From contig JAAXUA010000008.1 of assembly GCA_013336275.1 (NCBI GenBank), positions 1 to 36,876 on the forward strand: DNA of 36,876 nucleotides. Reading direction: 5' to 3'. The stretch comes from Candidatus Falkowbacteria bacterium. GTDB taxonomy: Bacteria; Patescibacteriota; Patescibacteriia; Patescibacteriales; GWE2-39-37. Below the pieces are notes generated by a model. That model was not told the DNA's origin. It searched no databases and worked only from the letters and a program-made list of their open reading frames with translations. Shown here piece by piece: positions 30,972 through 36,876 of this stretch. A program made the position numbers and the translations under genes. Positions within the stretch are counted from its first letter, which is position 1; each line of letters begins with the position of its first letter.

Positions 30972-31550
30972 ATGGCACAAGTACTGTTAGTCAGGCACGC
31001 CCAAAAGGGCAATGGCAAAGAAACCGGCAAGAAATTCCACCTCTCCCCCACAGGCCAGACAGACTCCGCCAATCTCTGGCAGACCCTCCCCGAAGATTTT
31101 GTCCAGGGAATCAGATTCGTCGGCGGATCGGAAATGTCGCGGTCGCTCCACACCGCTCTGCTCATCGCCATGAGCGCCGGATGCGACCCGCTCGTGCTTG
31201 CCAGCGACTGGCGGCTCGGTTCAGAAAATCAGCTGTTCAATGAATACGGTCTCCAGGTCGAGAGCTATGTCGCAGCGGTCGAGAAGCATGGCGGGTCCGA
31301 GGTGGCAGGCCTGAAGGAAGTCTGCACCTTCGAGCAGTACTTTTCCCTCAACCAAAATATCTTCGAATCGATTGAAGAGGCGCTCGAACTTGACGGTAAC
31401 GTCATCCTGGGCACGCATTCTCCTTGGCTGCAGCTCGCCATCGAGGCGGTTACTGGCGAGAACTACCTCGCCAACGTCAAAGAGCTCGACTGGATCCTGA
31501 TCGGCTCCGATCAGGGCCGGCCGACCATCATCGCTTCGCATCTCAGCTGA
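30972..31550 (+). CDS. Histidine phosphatase superfamily protein (SixA/PGM-like)
   Basis: The protein has 192 residues in a single domain. Family motifs: R8-H9 in LVRHAQ, giving the phospho-accepting His9; R57 in SEMSRSLHTA; and H149 in GTHSPW. RHA instead of the RHG of many mutases is usual in SixA and related small phosphatases. The start has an AAGGAG site. Members dephosphorylate phosphohistidine, sugar phosphates or nucleotides. The divergent position next to three proteins with phosphohistidine domains makes phosphohistidine, or the product of that system, an attractive substrate, but that is inference. No signal peptide. Confidence 0.88.
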   Translation: MAQVLLVRHAQKGNGKETGKKFHLSPTGQTDSANLWQTLPEDFVQGIRFVGGSEMSRSLHTALLIAMSAGCDPLVLASDWRLGSENQLFNEYGLQVESYVAAVEKHGGSEVAGLKEVCTFEQYFSLNQNIFESIEEALELDGNVILGTHSPWLQLAIEAVTGENYLANVKELDWILIGSDQGRPTIIASHLS

Positions 31551-31576
31551 CGTCACCATCGCTCATTCGCATCACC

Positions 31577-31606
31577 GAACCGGTCAACACGACCGGTTCT
31601 TTTTTT
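31577..31606 (+). terminator. Terminator of the histidine phosphatase gene
   Basis: Stem GAACCGGTC/GACCGGTTC (31577-31585 with 31591-31599) and eight T. Confidence 0.88.
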
Positions 31607-31714
31607 GGTCTTCGCTAATGCCGATAAACACTGCCTGAAAATTCAGTTGCTTCATCTCGCAACGAGGACTAGAATGAAAGTATAACGATCGGTGACGAGT
31701 TAAGCTTTAATCAA

Positions 31715-33790
31715 ATGTTCGGGGCCATCAAAAAGATCTTCCGGCTCGCCTTGCTCTTGTCTTCGATGATCGCGCTGACAATTTTCATTTCCGGCGCGGC
31801 CGTGCTTTATTTCTTGTTCAACACTTTGCCTGACCCGACGCGTGAAGTGATGTTTTCGGCGCCGCAGTCGACCAAAATACTCGACCGGCACGGCACCCTG
31901 CTTTACGAAGCTAGCGGCGAAGTGAAGCGTACCCACATCGCTCTGGCAAACCTGCCCAAATACCTCCGCGACGCCACGGTCGCAATCGAGGACAAGAATT
32001 TCTACCAGCATCATGGCTTCGACCCGATCGCCATCGTCAGGGCGGCTATAGCCAATTATACGCACAAGCAGATCAAGCAAGGAGCGAGCACCCTGACCCA
32101 GCAGCTGGCTCGCACCATACTTCTGAACCGCGACCCATCTTATGTCCGCAAAATCAAAGAGCTGGTCCTGGCCATCAAGATCGAATATCGTTTCGACAAG
32201 GACGAAATCCTCGAACTTTATCTCAATAATATCCCCTACGGCTCGACCGCCTATGGCGTGGAGGCGGCTAGCCGGCTCTATTTCGGCAAAAGCGCCGCCA
32301 ACCTGACTATCAAGGAAGCTGCCTACATTGCCGCCCTCCCCAAAGCGCCGACGATCTACTCTCCTTACGGTCCCAATGTCGACCAACTGCACGAACGTGC
32401 CAATATGGTTGTCGAAAAGATGCGCGAACAAAACTATATCTCCGAAAAGGAGTCGCGTGAAGCGCTCTCCAGCCCCAATCCTTCATTCAATAATATTTCT
32501 GACCCCATCAAAGCGCCCCATTTCGCTTTTTACGTCCTGGACATACTAGCCCGAGAGTACGGCGAAGAAAAAGTCCGTTACGGAGGCCTGAAAGTCTATA
32601 CCACGCTCGACCTGGACAAGCAGCAGCTGGCTGAGCGGATCGTGGCCGACCGGGCCAAGATAAATGAAAAAAAACACCATGCGACCAATGCGGCCTTGGT
32701 CGCTCTCGACCCGGCCAATGGCGATGTCCTGGCAATGGTCGGTAGCCGCGATTATTTCAAAACGAAAGATGGCAACGTCAATGTCACTTTGCGTCCCCGA
32801 CAGCCAGGATCATCATTCAAGCCTTACGTCTATGCTGCGGCCCTGGAACGAAATTTTTCTCCTTCGACCGTCATTGTCGACGCCCCGACCAACTTCGCCG
32901 CTTATAACAACGGCGTCAGCTACGTTCCTCGCAATTACTCCGGCCGTAACTATGGGCGTGTTACCGTCAGGCAAGCGCTCTCCGGTTCCCTTAACGTGCC
33001 TGCCGTCAAAGTGCTGGTCGCCATCGGAATAAAAACCGCTATCGACACCGCCGAGAAGCTTGGGCTCTCTACCCTGAAGGACCGCAAACGTTTCGGACCT
33101 GCGCTGGTTCTTGGAGGCGCAGAGGTCAAGCTGCTCGAGCACACTGCCGGCCTAGGCTCTTTCGGCAACCAGGGGGTGTATCAAGCCCCTTCACCGATAC
33201 TGAAAATCGAGGAACCGTCTGGCCGGATAATATTTAAAAAGAAACCGCCGAAGGGCAAGCAGGCCGTCAACCCGCAAGCAGCCTATCTCATCAGCAACAT
33301 CCTCTCAGATAATGAAGCGCGCAAATTCATCTTCGGCGCGCGCAACAAGCTGGCCATACCCGGACGGCAGGTGGCGGTCAAAACCGGCACCACTCAGGAT
33401 TACCGTGATGCTTGGACCGTCGGCTTCACGCCGGACTTGGCTGTCGGGGTTTGGGTCGGCAACAACGACAACTCGCCGATGGGGCAGAAGGCCGATGGCT
33501 CGGTGGTGGCGGCCCCAATCTGGCGGGAATTCATCTCCCAGGTCTTGTCTGTCCGCCCCAAAAAGGACTTCAAGCGGCCGAAAGAGATTGCAGAATTCCG
33601 GGCAGACCGGAATACCGGACGACCTCTGCCCAAAGAAGCGCGCATCGGCAAACTCGAACTCTTCGCTTCATATAATATCCCTAAAAACAACACGCCCGAT
33701 CCTAAGGCTGCCTCAAAAAAACCAAAAAAGCAGCCCAAGCCCGCCGTCAAGCAGCTGAGTGCAGCCGCTTCGACCGAACCTAAGCCTTGA
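31715..33790 (+). CDS. Class A penicillin-binding protein (PBP1A type)
   Basis: The protein has 691 residues. A short cytoplasmic N terminus and one membrane segment (about 10-35) precede a glycosyltransferase-51 domain (about 50-225), with catalytic Glu92 in EDKNFYQHHGFD and QGASTLTQQLAR (122-133). The transpeptidase domain (about 325-610) has S366-x-x-K369 in GSSFKP, S425-L-N427 and K556-T-G-T. A Lys/Pro/Ala-rich basic tail (about 655-691) follows. It polymerises and cross-links peptidoglycan at the outer face of the membrane. All catalytic motifs are intact. No Shine-Dalgarno is evident. No cell-wall neighbours are adjacent. Confidence 0.95.
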   Translation: MFGAIKKIFRLALLLSSMIALTIFISGAAVLYFLFNTLPDPTREVMFSAPQSTKILDRHGTLLYEASGEVKRTHIALANLPKYLRDATVAIEDKNFYQHHGFDPIAIVRAAIANYTHKQIKQGASTLTQQLARTILLNRDPSYVRKIKELVLAIKIEYRFDKDEILELYLNNIPYGSTAYGVEAASRLYFGKSAANLTIKEAAYIAALPKAPTIYSPYGPNVDQLHERANMVVEKMREQNYISEKESREALSSPNPSFNNISDPIKAPHFAFYVLDILAREYGEEKVRYGGLKVYTTLDLDKQQLAERIVADRAKINEKKHHATNAALVALDPANGDVLAMVGSRDYFKTKDGNVNVTLRPRQPGSSFKPYVYAAALERNFSPSTVIVDAPTNFAAYNNGVSYVPRNYSGRNYGRVTVRQALSGSLNVPAVKVLVAIGIKTAIDTAEKLGLSTLKDRKRFGPALVLGGAEVKLLEHTAGLGSFGNQGVYQAPSPILKIEEPSGRIIFKKKPPKGKQAVNPQAAYLISNILSDNEARKFIFGARNKLAIPGRQVAVKTGTTQDYRDAWTVGFTPDLAVGVWVGNNDNSPMGQKADGSVVAAPIWREFISQVLSVRPKKDFKRPKEIAEFRADRNTGRPLPKEARIGKLELFASYNIPKNNTPDPKAASKKPKKQPKPAVKQLSAAASTEPKP

Positions 33791-33799
33791 TTATTGGAT

Positions 33800-33826
33800 A
33801 AAAAAATCCCCCGAAATTCGGGGGAT
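33800..33826 (-). terminator. Terminator of purH
   Basis: Stem ATCCCCCG/CGGGGGAT (33806-33813 with 33819-33826), followed on the minus strand by seven U. It may also serve the PBP gene weakly. Confidence 0.8.
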
Positions 33827-33853
33827 TGCCGTTTTAAGGCATGGAAGATTATT

Positions 33854-35467
33854 TCAGTGGCCGAAGAAGCCGCGGCCGATCTTGTCCGGAATCAGGTAAA
33901 TGGGCTTCGCTTTGCTTTCGCAGAAAGCGATGACCTCTTTGTCCCGTATCGAGCCGCTGGTCGAGACGATAGCCGCCACTCCGGCATCGATGAGCGTCTC
34001 GACTCCATCAACGAACGGAAAGAACGAGTCGCTGGCCGCTACTGCGCCGGCGATATCATGGCCGGCACTGTTGGCACGCATGATGGCCAGCTTGGCTCCA
34101 CCGACGCGTGATTGCTGGCCGACGCCGTTGCCGATCAGCTTCCCGTCCTTGACCAGGGTGATGGTATTGCTGTTGGAAGTCTGGTTGATGGCATGGGCCA
34201 ACAGCATATCGACTTCCTGCTCGAAGATAGCTTTGCCGTATTTAGTGCAATCATCTGAACGGATGTCGAGGACGAAGGAGTAATTCGGCTGGGTCAGGAA
34301 GCCGCCACGGACATAACGGAAACGCGGAGCCTGATCGAGCGAGTTCGCATCGATGAATTCCAGTTCCGGGTTGCGGATGAAGGAACACCTGTCGCCCTTG
34401 CGCCTCAGATGCTCTATGGCTCCCTCCGTAAAGGCCGGGGCGATCACTCCGTCAAGCACACGGCGGACGCTGCCCGCCATGTGCGCGTGTAACAGTTCTG
34501 CTTCTCTCTCGCCGATTTCGAAGTTGGTGATGACCAAGCCTCCGAACAGATCCTGCGGTTCGCCTTCGACCATCATCCTGATCACTTCTTCCGTAGTGCT
34601 GCCATAGGCCGCACCGCAAGGATTGCCGTGCTTGCCGCCGACGGCAATGTAGGGGACGTCATCGTGATTCTTGTGGAAAGTGGCGGCAATCCTCGTGATG
34701 GTGGCGAGTAGGCGGTCGACGTCGACCCAGTTGTTAAAACCCGGATCTCCCAGCACTACCTCGAACTTCTGGAGCGCTAACGGGTCATCGGTCCGACAGC
34801 CGTACATGACGGCCGGCGTCTGGTAGGCATTCTCGCCATACCGACAGGCGATCACTTTTTCGCCGACAATACCTTCGAACTGGCCGTTGCCGTGGTACTG
34901 CGCCGAAAGCAGGCGATAGCGGGCGACGGTGAAGTCGGCCCGAGCGGCCAAGGCGGCGATGAAATTCTCCCGTTCAGGCTGGCCGCCGTCGAGCCACTTG
35001 ATTACCGGTTCACGGTCTTCAGGGCGACAGACGACTATCCGCTGCCCTTTGGCGCCGGCACTGAGCATAGTCGGTCCACCGATATCGGTCTGAGCCCGGA
35101 CCGAGTCCGGAGTAGCGCCGAGCTTGGCGATCTCTTCCTCGAGCGGGTAGAGATCCACGCAAACCAGGCCGATGAACGGCAAGCCGAGGCTCTCCAATTC
35201 GTCCAGTTCGGACTCGAGCTCAGCGCTAGCCAGGAGGCCGGCGTGAAGCTCGCGCGACAGAGTCACGACTTTGTGTCCCAGGATCGGATCTCCGCCGACT
35301 AGCGAAGATACGTTTTCGACCGGCACTTTGGCGGCATCGAGATGCCTGAATGTCCCGGCAGATGCCAGGATACGCCAACCGAGGACAATAAGCTGCTGGG
35401 CGAATTCCGCAATCCCTTCCTTGTAGTAAACTGACAATAAGGCGACTTTTTCTTGCTTTCTCTTCAT
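33854..35467 (-). CDS. purH: Bifunctional AICAR transformylase/IMP cyclohydrolase
   Basis: The protein has 537 residues from the ATG at 35467, chosen because AGGAGG lies six bases upstream and because MKRKQEKVALLSVYYKEG begins the known domain; a longer frame upstream is untranslated leader. The N-terminal MGS-like IMP cyclohydrolase domain (about 1-195) includes the ASAGTFRHL segment and QTDIGGPTM. The AICAR transformylase domain follows, with KHGNPCG carrying the catalytic Lys-His, and SDSFFPFVDGVE near the end. It does the last two steps of IMP synthesis. The C terminus reads FFGH rather than the common RHFRH. No other purine gene is in the window. Confidence 0.95.
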   Translation of the reverse strand: MKRKQEKVALLSVYYKEGIAEFAQQLIVLGWRILASAGTFRHLDAAKVPVENVSSLVGGDPILGHKVVTLSRELHAGLLASAELESELDELESLGLPFIGLVCVDLYPLEEEIAKLGATPDSVRAQTDIGGPTMLSAGAKGQRIVVCRPEDREPVIKWLDGGQPERENFIAALAARADFTVARYRLLSAQYHGNGQFEGIVGEKVIACRYGENAYQTPAVMYGCRTDDPLALQKFEVVLGDPGFNNWVDVDRLLATITRIAATFHKNHDDVPYIAVGGKHGNPCGAAYGSTTEEVIRMMVEGEPQDLFGGLVITNFEIGEREAELLHAHMAGSVRRVLDGVIAPAFTEGAIEHLRRKGDRCSFIRNPELEFIDANSLDQAPRFRYVRGGFLTQPNYSFVLDIRSDDCTKYGKAIFEQEVDMLLAHAINQTSNSNTITLVKDGKLIGNGVGQQSRVGGAKLAIMRANSAGHDIAGAVAASDSFFPFVDGVETLIDAGVAAIVSTSGSIRDKEVIAFCESKAKPIYLIPDKIGRGFFGH

Positions 35468-35558
35468 CGTTTCCTCCTGTTCTCCGGTTAGAGTGGTACT
35501 GCGAATGGTTTCGAGGCTGCGAAAGGCTCCTTTTACTGCTTTATTTGAACGAACCAAA

Positions 35559-35583
35559 AGGCCTATTCCCAAGGAATAGGCCT
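35559..35583 (-). promoter_or_regulatory. Hairpin in the purH leader (possible attenuator)
   Basis: Perfect 11-bp inverted repeat AGGCCTATTCC/GGAATAGGCCT (35559-35569 with 35573-35583), followed on the minus strand by TTTT. It lies about 90 bases before the purH ATG. A candidate promoter lies upstream: TTGTCA at 35622-35617 and, after 17 nt, TAAGGT. A leader terminator is plausible. The 35468-35640 stretch has no other gene. Confidence 0.5.
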
Positions 35584-35642
35584 CAAAAATACGGTTATAC
35601 CTTACAATATAATGACGAATATGACAAGCTTCTTCCAAACAA

Positions 35643-35670
35643 AACAGCCTCCAAACGGAGGCTGTTTTTT
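35643..35670. terminator. Bidirectional terminator right of the purH leader
   Basis: Stem ACAGCCTCC/GGAGGCTGT with AAAC loop and T/A tracts on both sides (about 35644-35670). On the minus strand it follows the stop codon of the cupredoxin remnant, so it is probably that gene's old terminator. Confidence 0.7.
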
Positions 35671-35678
35671 AACGTATT

Positions 35679-35744
35679 TTAATCGACGATGATAGTTCCG
35701 GTCACGTTTTGGCGAGGGCTGCAATAATAGATGTTATGAGGCAT
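35679..35744 (-). pseudogene. 3' remnant of a cupredoxin gene
   Basis: A 21-codon frame on the minus strand reads as HNIYYCSPRQNVTGTIIVD plus a leading MP, then TAA and a terminator. This is the C-terminal strand of plastocyanin-like cupredoxins, where C-x-x-H-x-x-M carries copper ligands. Here His and Met are Arg and Val. A TGA stands just upstream in frame, and the rest of the gene is missing. Probably a truncated, decaying gene. The remaining bases to 35910 show only one 9-bp hairpin (AAAACTGAT/ATCAGTTTT, 35776-35808) and no gene. Confidence 0.5.
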
Positions 35745-35910
35745 ATATCAATGTTTTAATAGCTTGATTCAGATGAAAACTGATAAATTGCGCGGCATGA
35801 TCAGTTTTTACAAAATCATTCACGTTACAAATAATCACCTGCATGATTTCCCTTAATAAGTTCTTCACTCGACACGGTTACATTTAAATTATTAGAACTA
35901 ACCCAAATTT

Positions 35911-36273
35911 ATGGACTCTTTCAGTTCACCAAGCACCAAGCCGCTTTACCGTGGCACGCAAATCGTCTGGTATCTGCTCGGAATAATAGAAACCTTGCTG
36001 GCCCTACGCTTTATTTTAAAATTATTTGGAGCGAACCCAGGTGCCATTTTTACAGACTTTGTCTACAATGCGTCTTATGTATTTACGGCTCCGTTCGTGG
36101 CAGTGTTCCGCACTTCGCAGGTTTCGGGCAGCATTTTCGAGTGGACGACTATTCTGGGAATGTTGATATATTGGCTATTGGCTTATGGAATCATAAAATT
36201 GCTCCTAATCAGTAAAACCGTATCAACACCAGAAGCAGCAAGTAAATTGAAAGATCAAGAAAAAAATAATTAA
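35911..36273 (+). CDS. YggT-family membrane protein
   Basis: The protein has 120 residues. Two membrane segments (about 18-40 and 80-103) enclose the characteristic YggT stretch, with RFILKLFGANP and a following ...APFVAVFRT segment ahead of the second helix. The C terminus is charged and short. Family members are linked to membrane or cell-division stress in bacteria and chloroplasts (Ycf19), with no defined reaction. No strong ribosome-binding site is visible. It is followed after 15 bases by a GlsB/YeaQ-type gene, so the two probably form a stress-membrane operon. Confidence 0.82.
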   Translation: MDSFSSPSTKPLYRGTQIVWYLLGIIETLLALRFILKLFGANPGAIFTDFVYNASYVFTAPFVAVFRTSQVSGSIFEWTTILGMLIYWLLAYGIIKLLLISKTVSTPEAASKLKDQEKNN

Positions 36274-36288
36274 TCTAAATATAAACAT

Positions 36289-36537
36289 ATGGGAATTATC
36301 GCATGGGTTATCTTCGGTGGACTTGTTGGCTGGATCGCTTCATTAATAATGAAAACCGACGCGCAGCAAGGAATTTTGACTAACATTCTCGTTGGCATTA
36401 TCGGAGCAGTGTTGGGAGGTTGGGTTATGAGCATTATAGGAAAAGGCGGGGTGACTGGTTTTAATTTATATAGCATGCTAGTGGCTGTTCTTGGCGCCGT
36501 AATACTGATTGCCATTGTCAGGGCCATAAGAAAATAA
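36289..36537 (+). CDS. GlsB/YeaQ/YmgE family membrane protein
   Basis: The protein has 82 residues with three closely spaced Gly-rich membrane segments (about 3-21, 29-50, 58-78). [20 protein letters not shown] and [15 protein letters not shown] are diagnostic of the transglycosylase-associated (GlsB/YeaQ) family. Despite the old family name no enzyme activity is established; expression in other bacteria is stress-related. It lies between the YggT-like gene and the 36545 gene, with gaps of 15 and seven bases. Confidence 0.93.
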   Translation: MGIIAWVIFGGLVGWIASLIMKTDAQQGILTNILVGIIGAVLGGWVMSIIGKGGVTGFNLYSMLVAVLGAVILIAIVRAIRK

Positions 36538-36544
36538 AAACTGC

Positions 36545-36859
36545 ATGGACATCAAGGCGATGAAAATTATCGTGTCTGAGCTGAACAACATGCACGCCAC
36601 AGAAAATCCTGAGGTTATATTTGAAATTAGTTTTGACTACATCGGAGACTTGATTGTTGACTGGCGAAACCGCAAGGCAAGAGCACTCGTAAGAAACCTA
36701 GCTGAAGAATTGGGCCTAAATTTCCGTGAGGATTTCAAAATCGGCCACACCAGAGTCCATGACTTGCCCGAGATAATCAACAGCCAGGAAAAATTAATAC
36801 CATATCTCAAAGGAACACTCGAGGAATATGTCGATATTGCCGAACTTTTTATTAAATAG
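36545..36859 (+). CDS. Hypothetical protein, 104 aa
   Basis: The protein is unrecognised, soluble and rich in Glu, Ile and Asn. The N-terminal half alternates helix and strand (KIIVSELNN, EVIFEISFDYIGDLIVDW). The middle RKARALVRNLAEELGLNFREDFKIG is helical, and the C-terminal helix is acidic. No motif or signal peptide is seen. It starts seven bases after the GlsB-like gene, so it is probably cotranscribed with it. The stop lies 17 bases before the window end. Confidence 0.6.
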   Translation: MDIKAMKIIVSELNNMHATENPEVIFEISFDYIGDLIVDWRNRKARALVRNLAEELGLNFREDFKIGHTRVHDLPEIINSQEKLIPYLKGTLEEYVDIAELFIK

Positions 36860-36876
36860 GGTCCACAAAACAAAAC

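Noticed and set aside
35468-35638. N-terminal extension of purH
   Set aside because: The extension is unlike any PurH, contains the leader hairpin, and the AGGAGG site points to the ATG at 35467.

Overview
The window looks like chromosomal DNA of a small-genome bacterium of the Patescibacteria (CPR) type. Gene order is compact, and there are many short secreted or single-anchor proteins of unknown function. The thrombospondin-3-like calcium-loop surface proteins, the ECF sigma factor paired with a DUF5667-type membrane protein, the PilB-type ATPase and a translin-like protein all fit such lineages. The phylum is an inference: there is no rRNA gene or standard marker to fix it. TGA is used as an ordinary stop, so the code is standard. 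No tRNA, CRISPR array, IS transposase or prophage block was seen.

Layout. 1-670: a roughly 550-nt non-coding RNA on the minus strand with its own promoter, closing helix and terminator. It matches no RNA class I know. 671-2000: two small minus-strand genes, each with its own promoter and terminator, then a terminated hairpin RNA on the plus strand. 2003-3686: ECF sigma factor and anchored partner. 3728-10845: secreted or membrane proteins, an Smr protein, HU, an M15 peptidase, two proteins sharing one membrane anchor, a YCII protein and a retropepsin-like protein. 10846-14676: AT-rich region with a TrmB regulator, a 142-bp palindromic element and two surface proteins. 14710-20260: rdgB, then a minus-strand run pilB > translin-like > MFS > phosphoesterase > IMPase. 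20361-24432: a membrane protein, a small secreted protein and an MgtA-type P-type ATPase.

24548-31550 is the most unusual part. Three consecutive minus-strand genes all end in a PEP-utilizer (phosphohistidine swivel) domain. The cluster has four swivel domains but only one ATP-grasp domain and no PEP/pyruvate TIM barrel. The first gene begins with an XRE-type helix-turn-helix. Divergent from it is a histidine-phosphatase-superfamily gene, and a perfect 24-bp palindrome lies between the two, overlapping promoter elements. I read this as a possible phosphohistidine relay or small-molecule kinase system with its own sensor-regulator and phosphatase. That function is inference.

31715-36859: a class A penicillin-binding protein, purH with a hairpin leader, a degraded cupredoxin 3' end, and YggT-like and GlsB/YeaQ-like membrane proteins followed by a small hypothetical gene.
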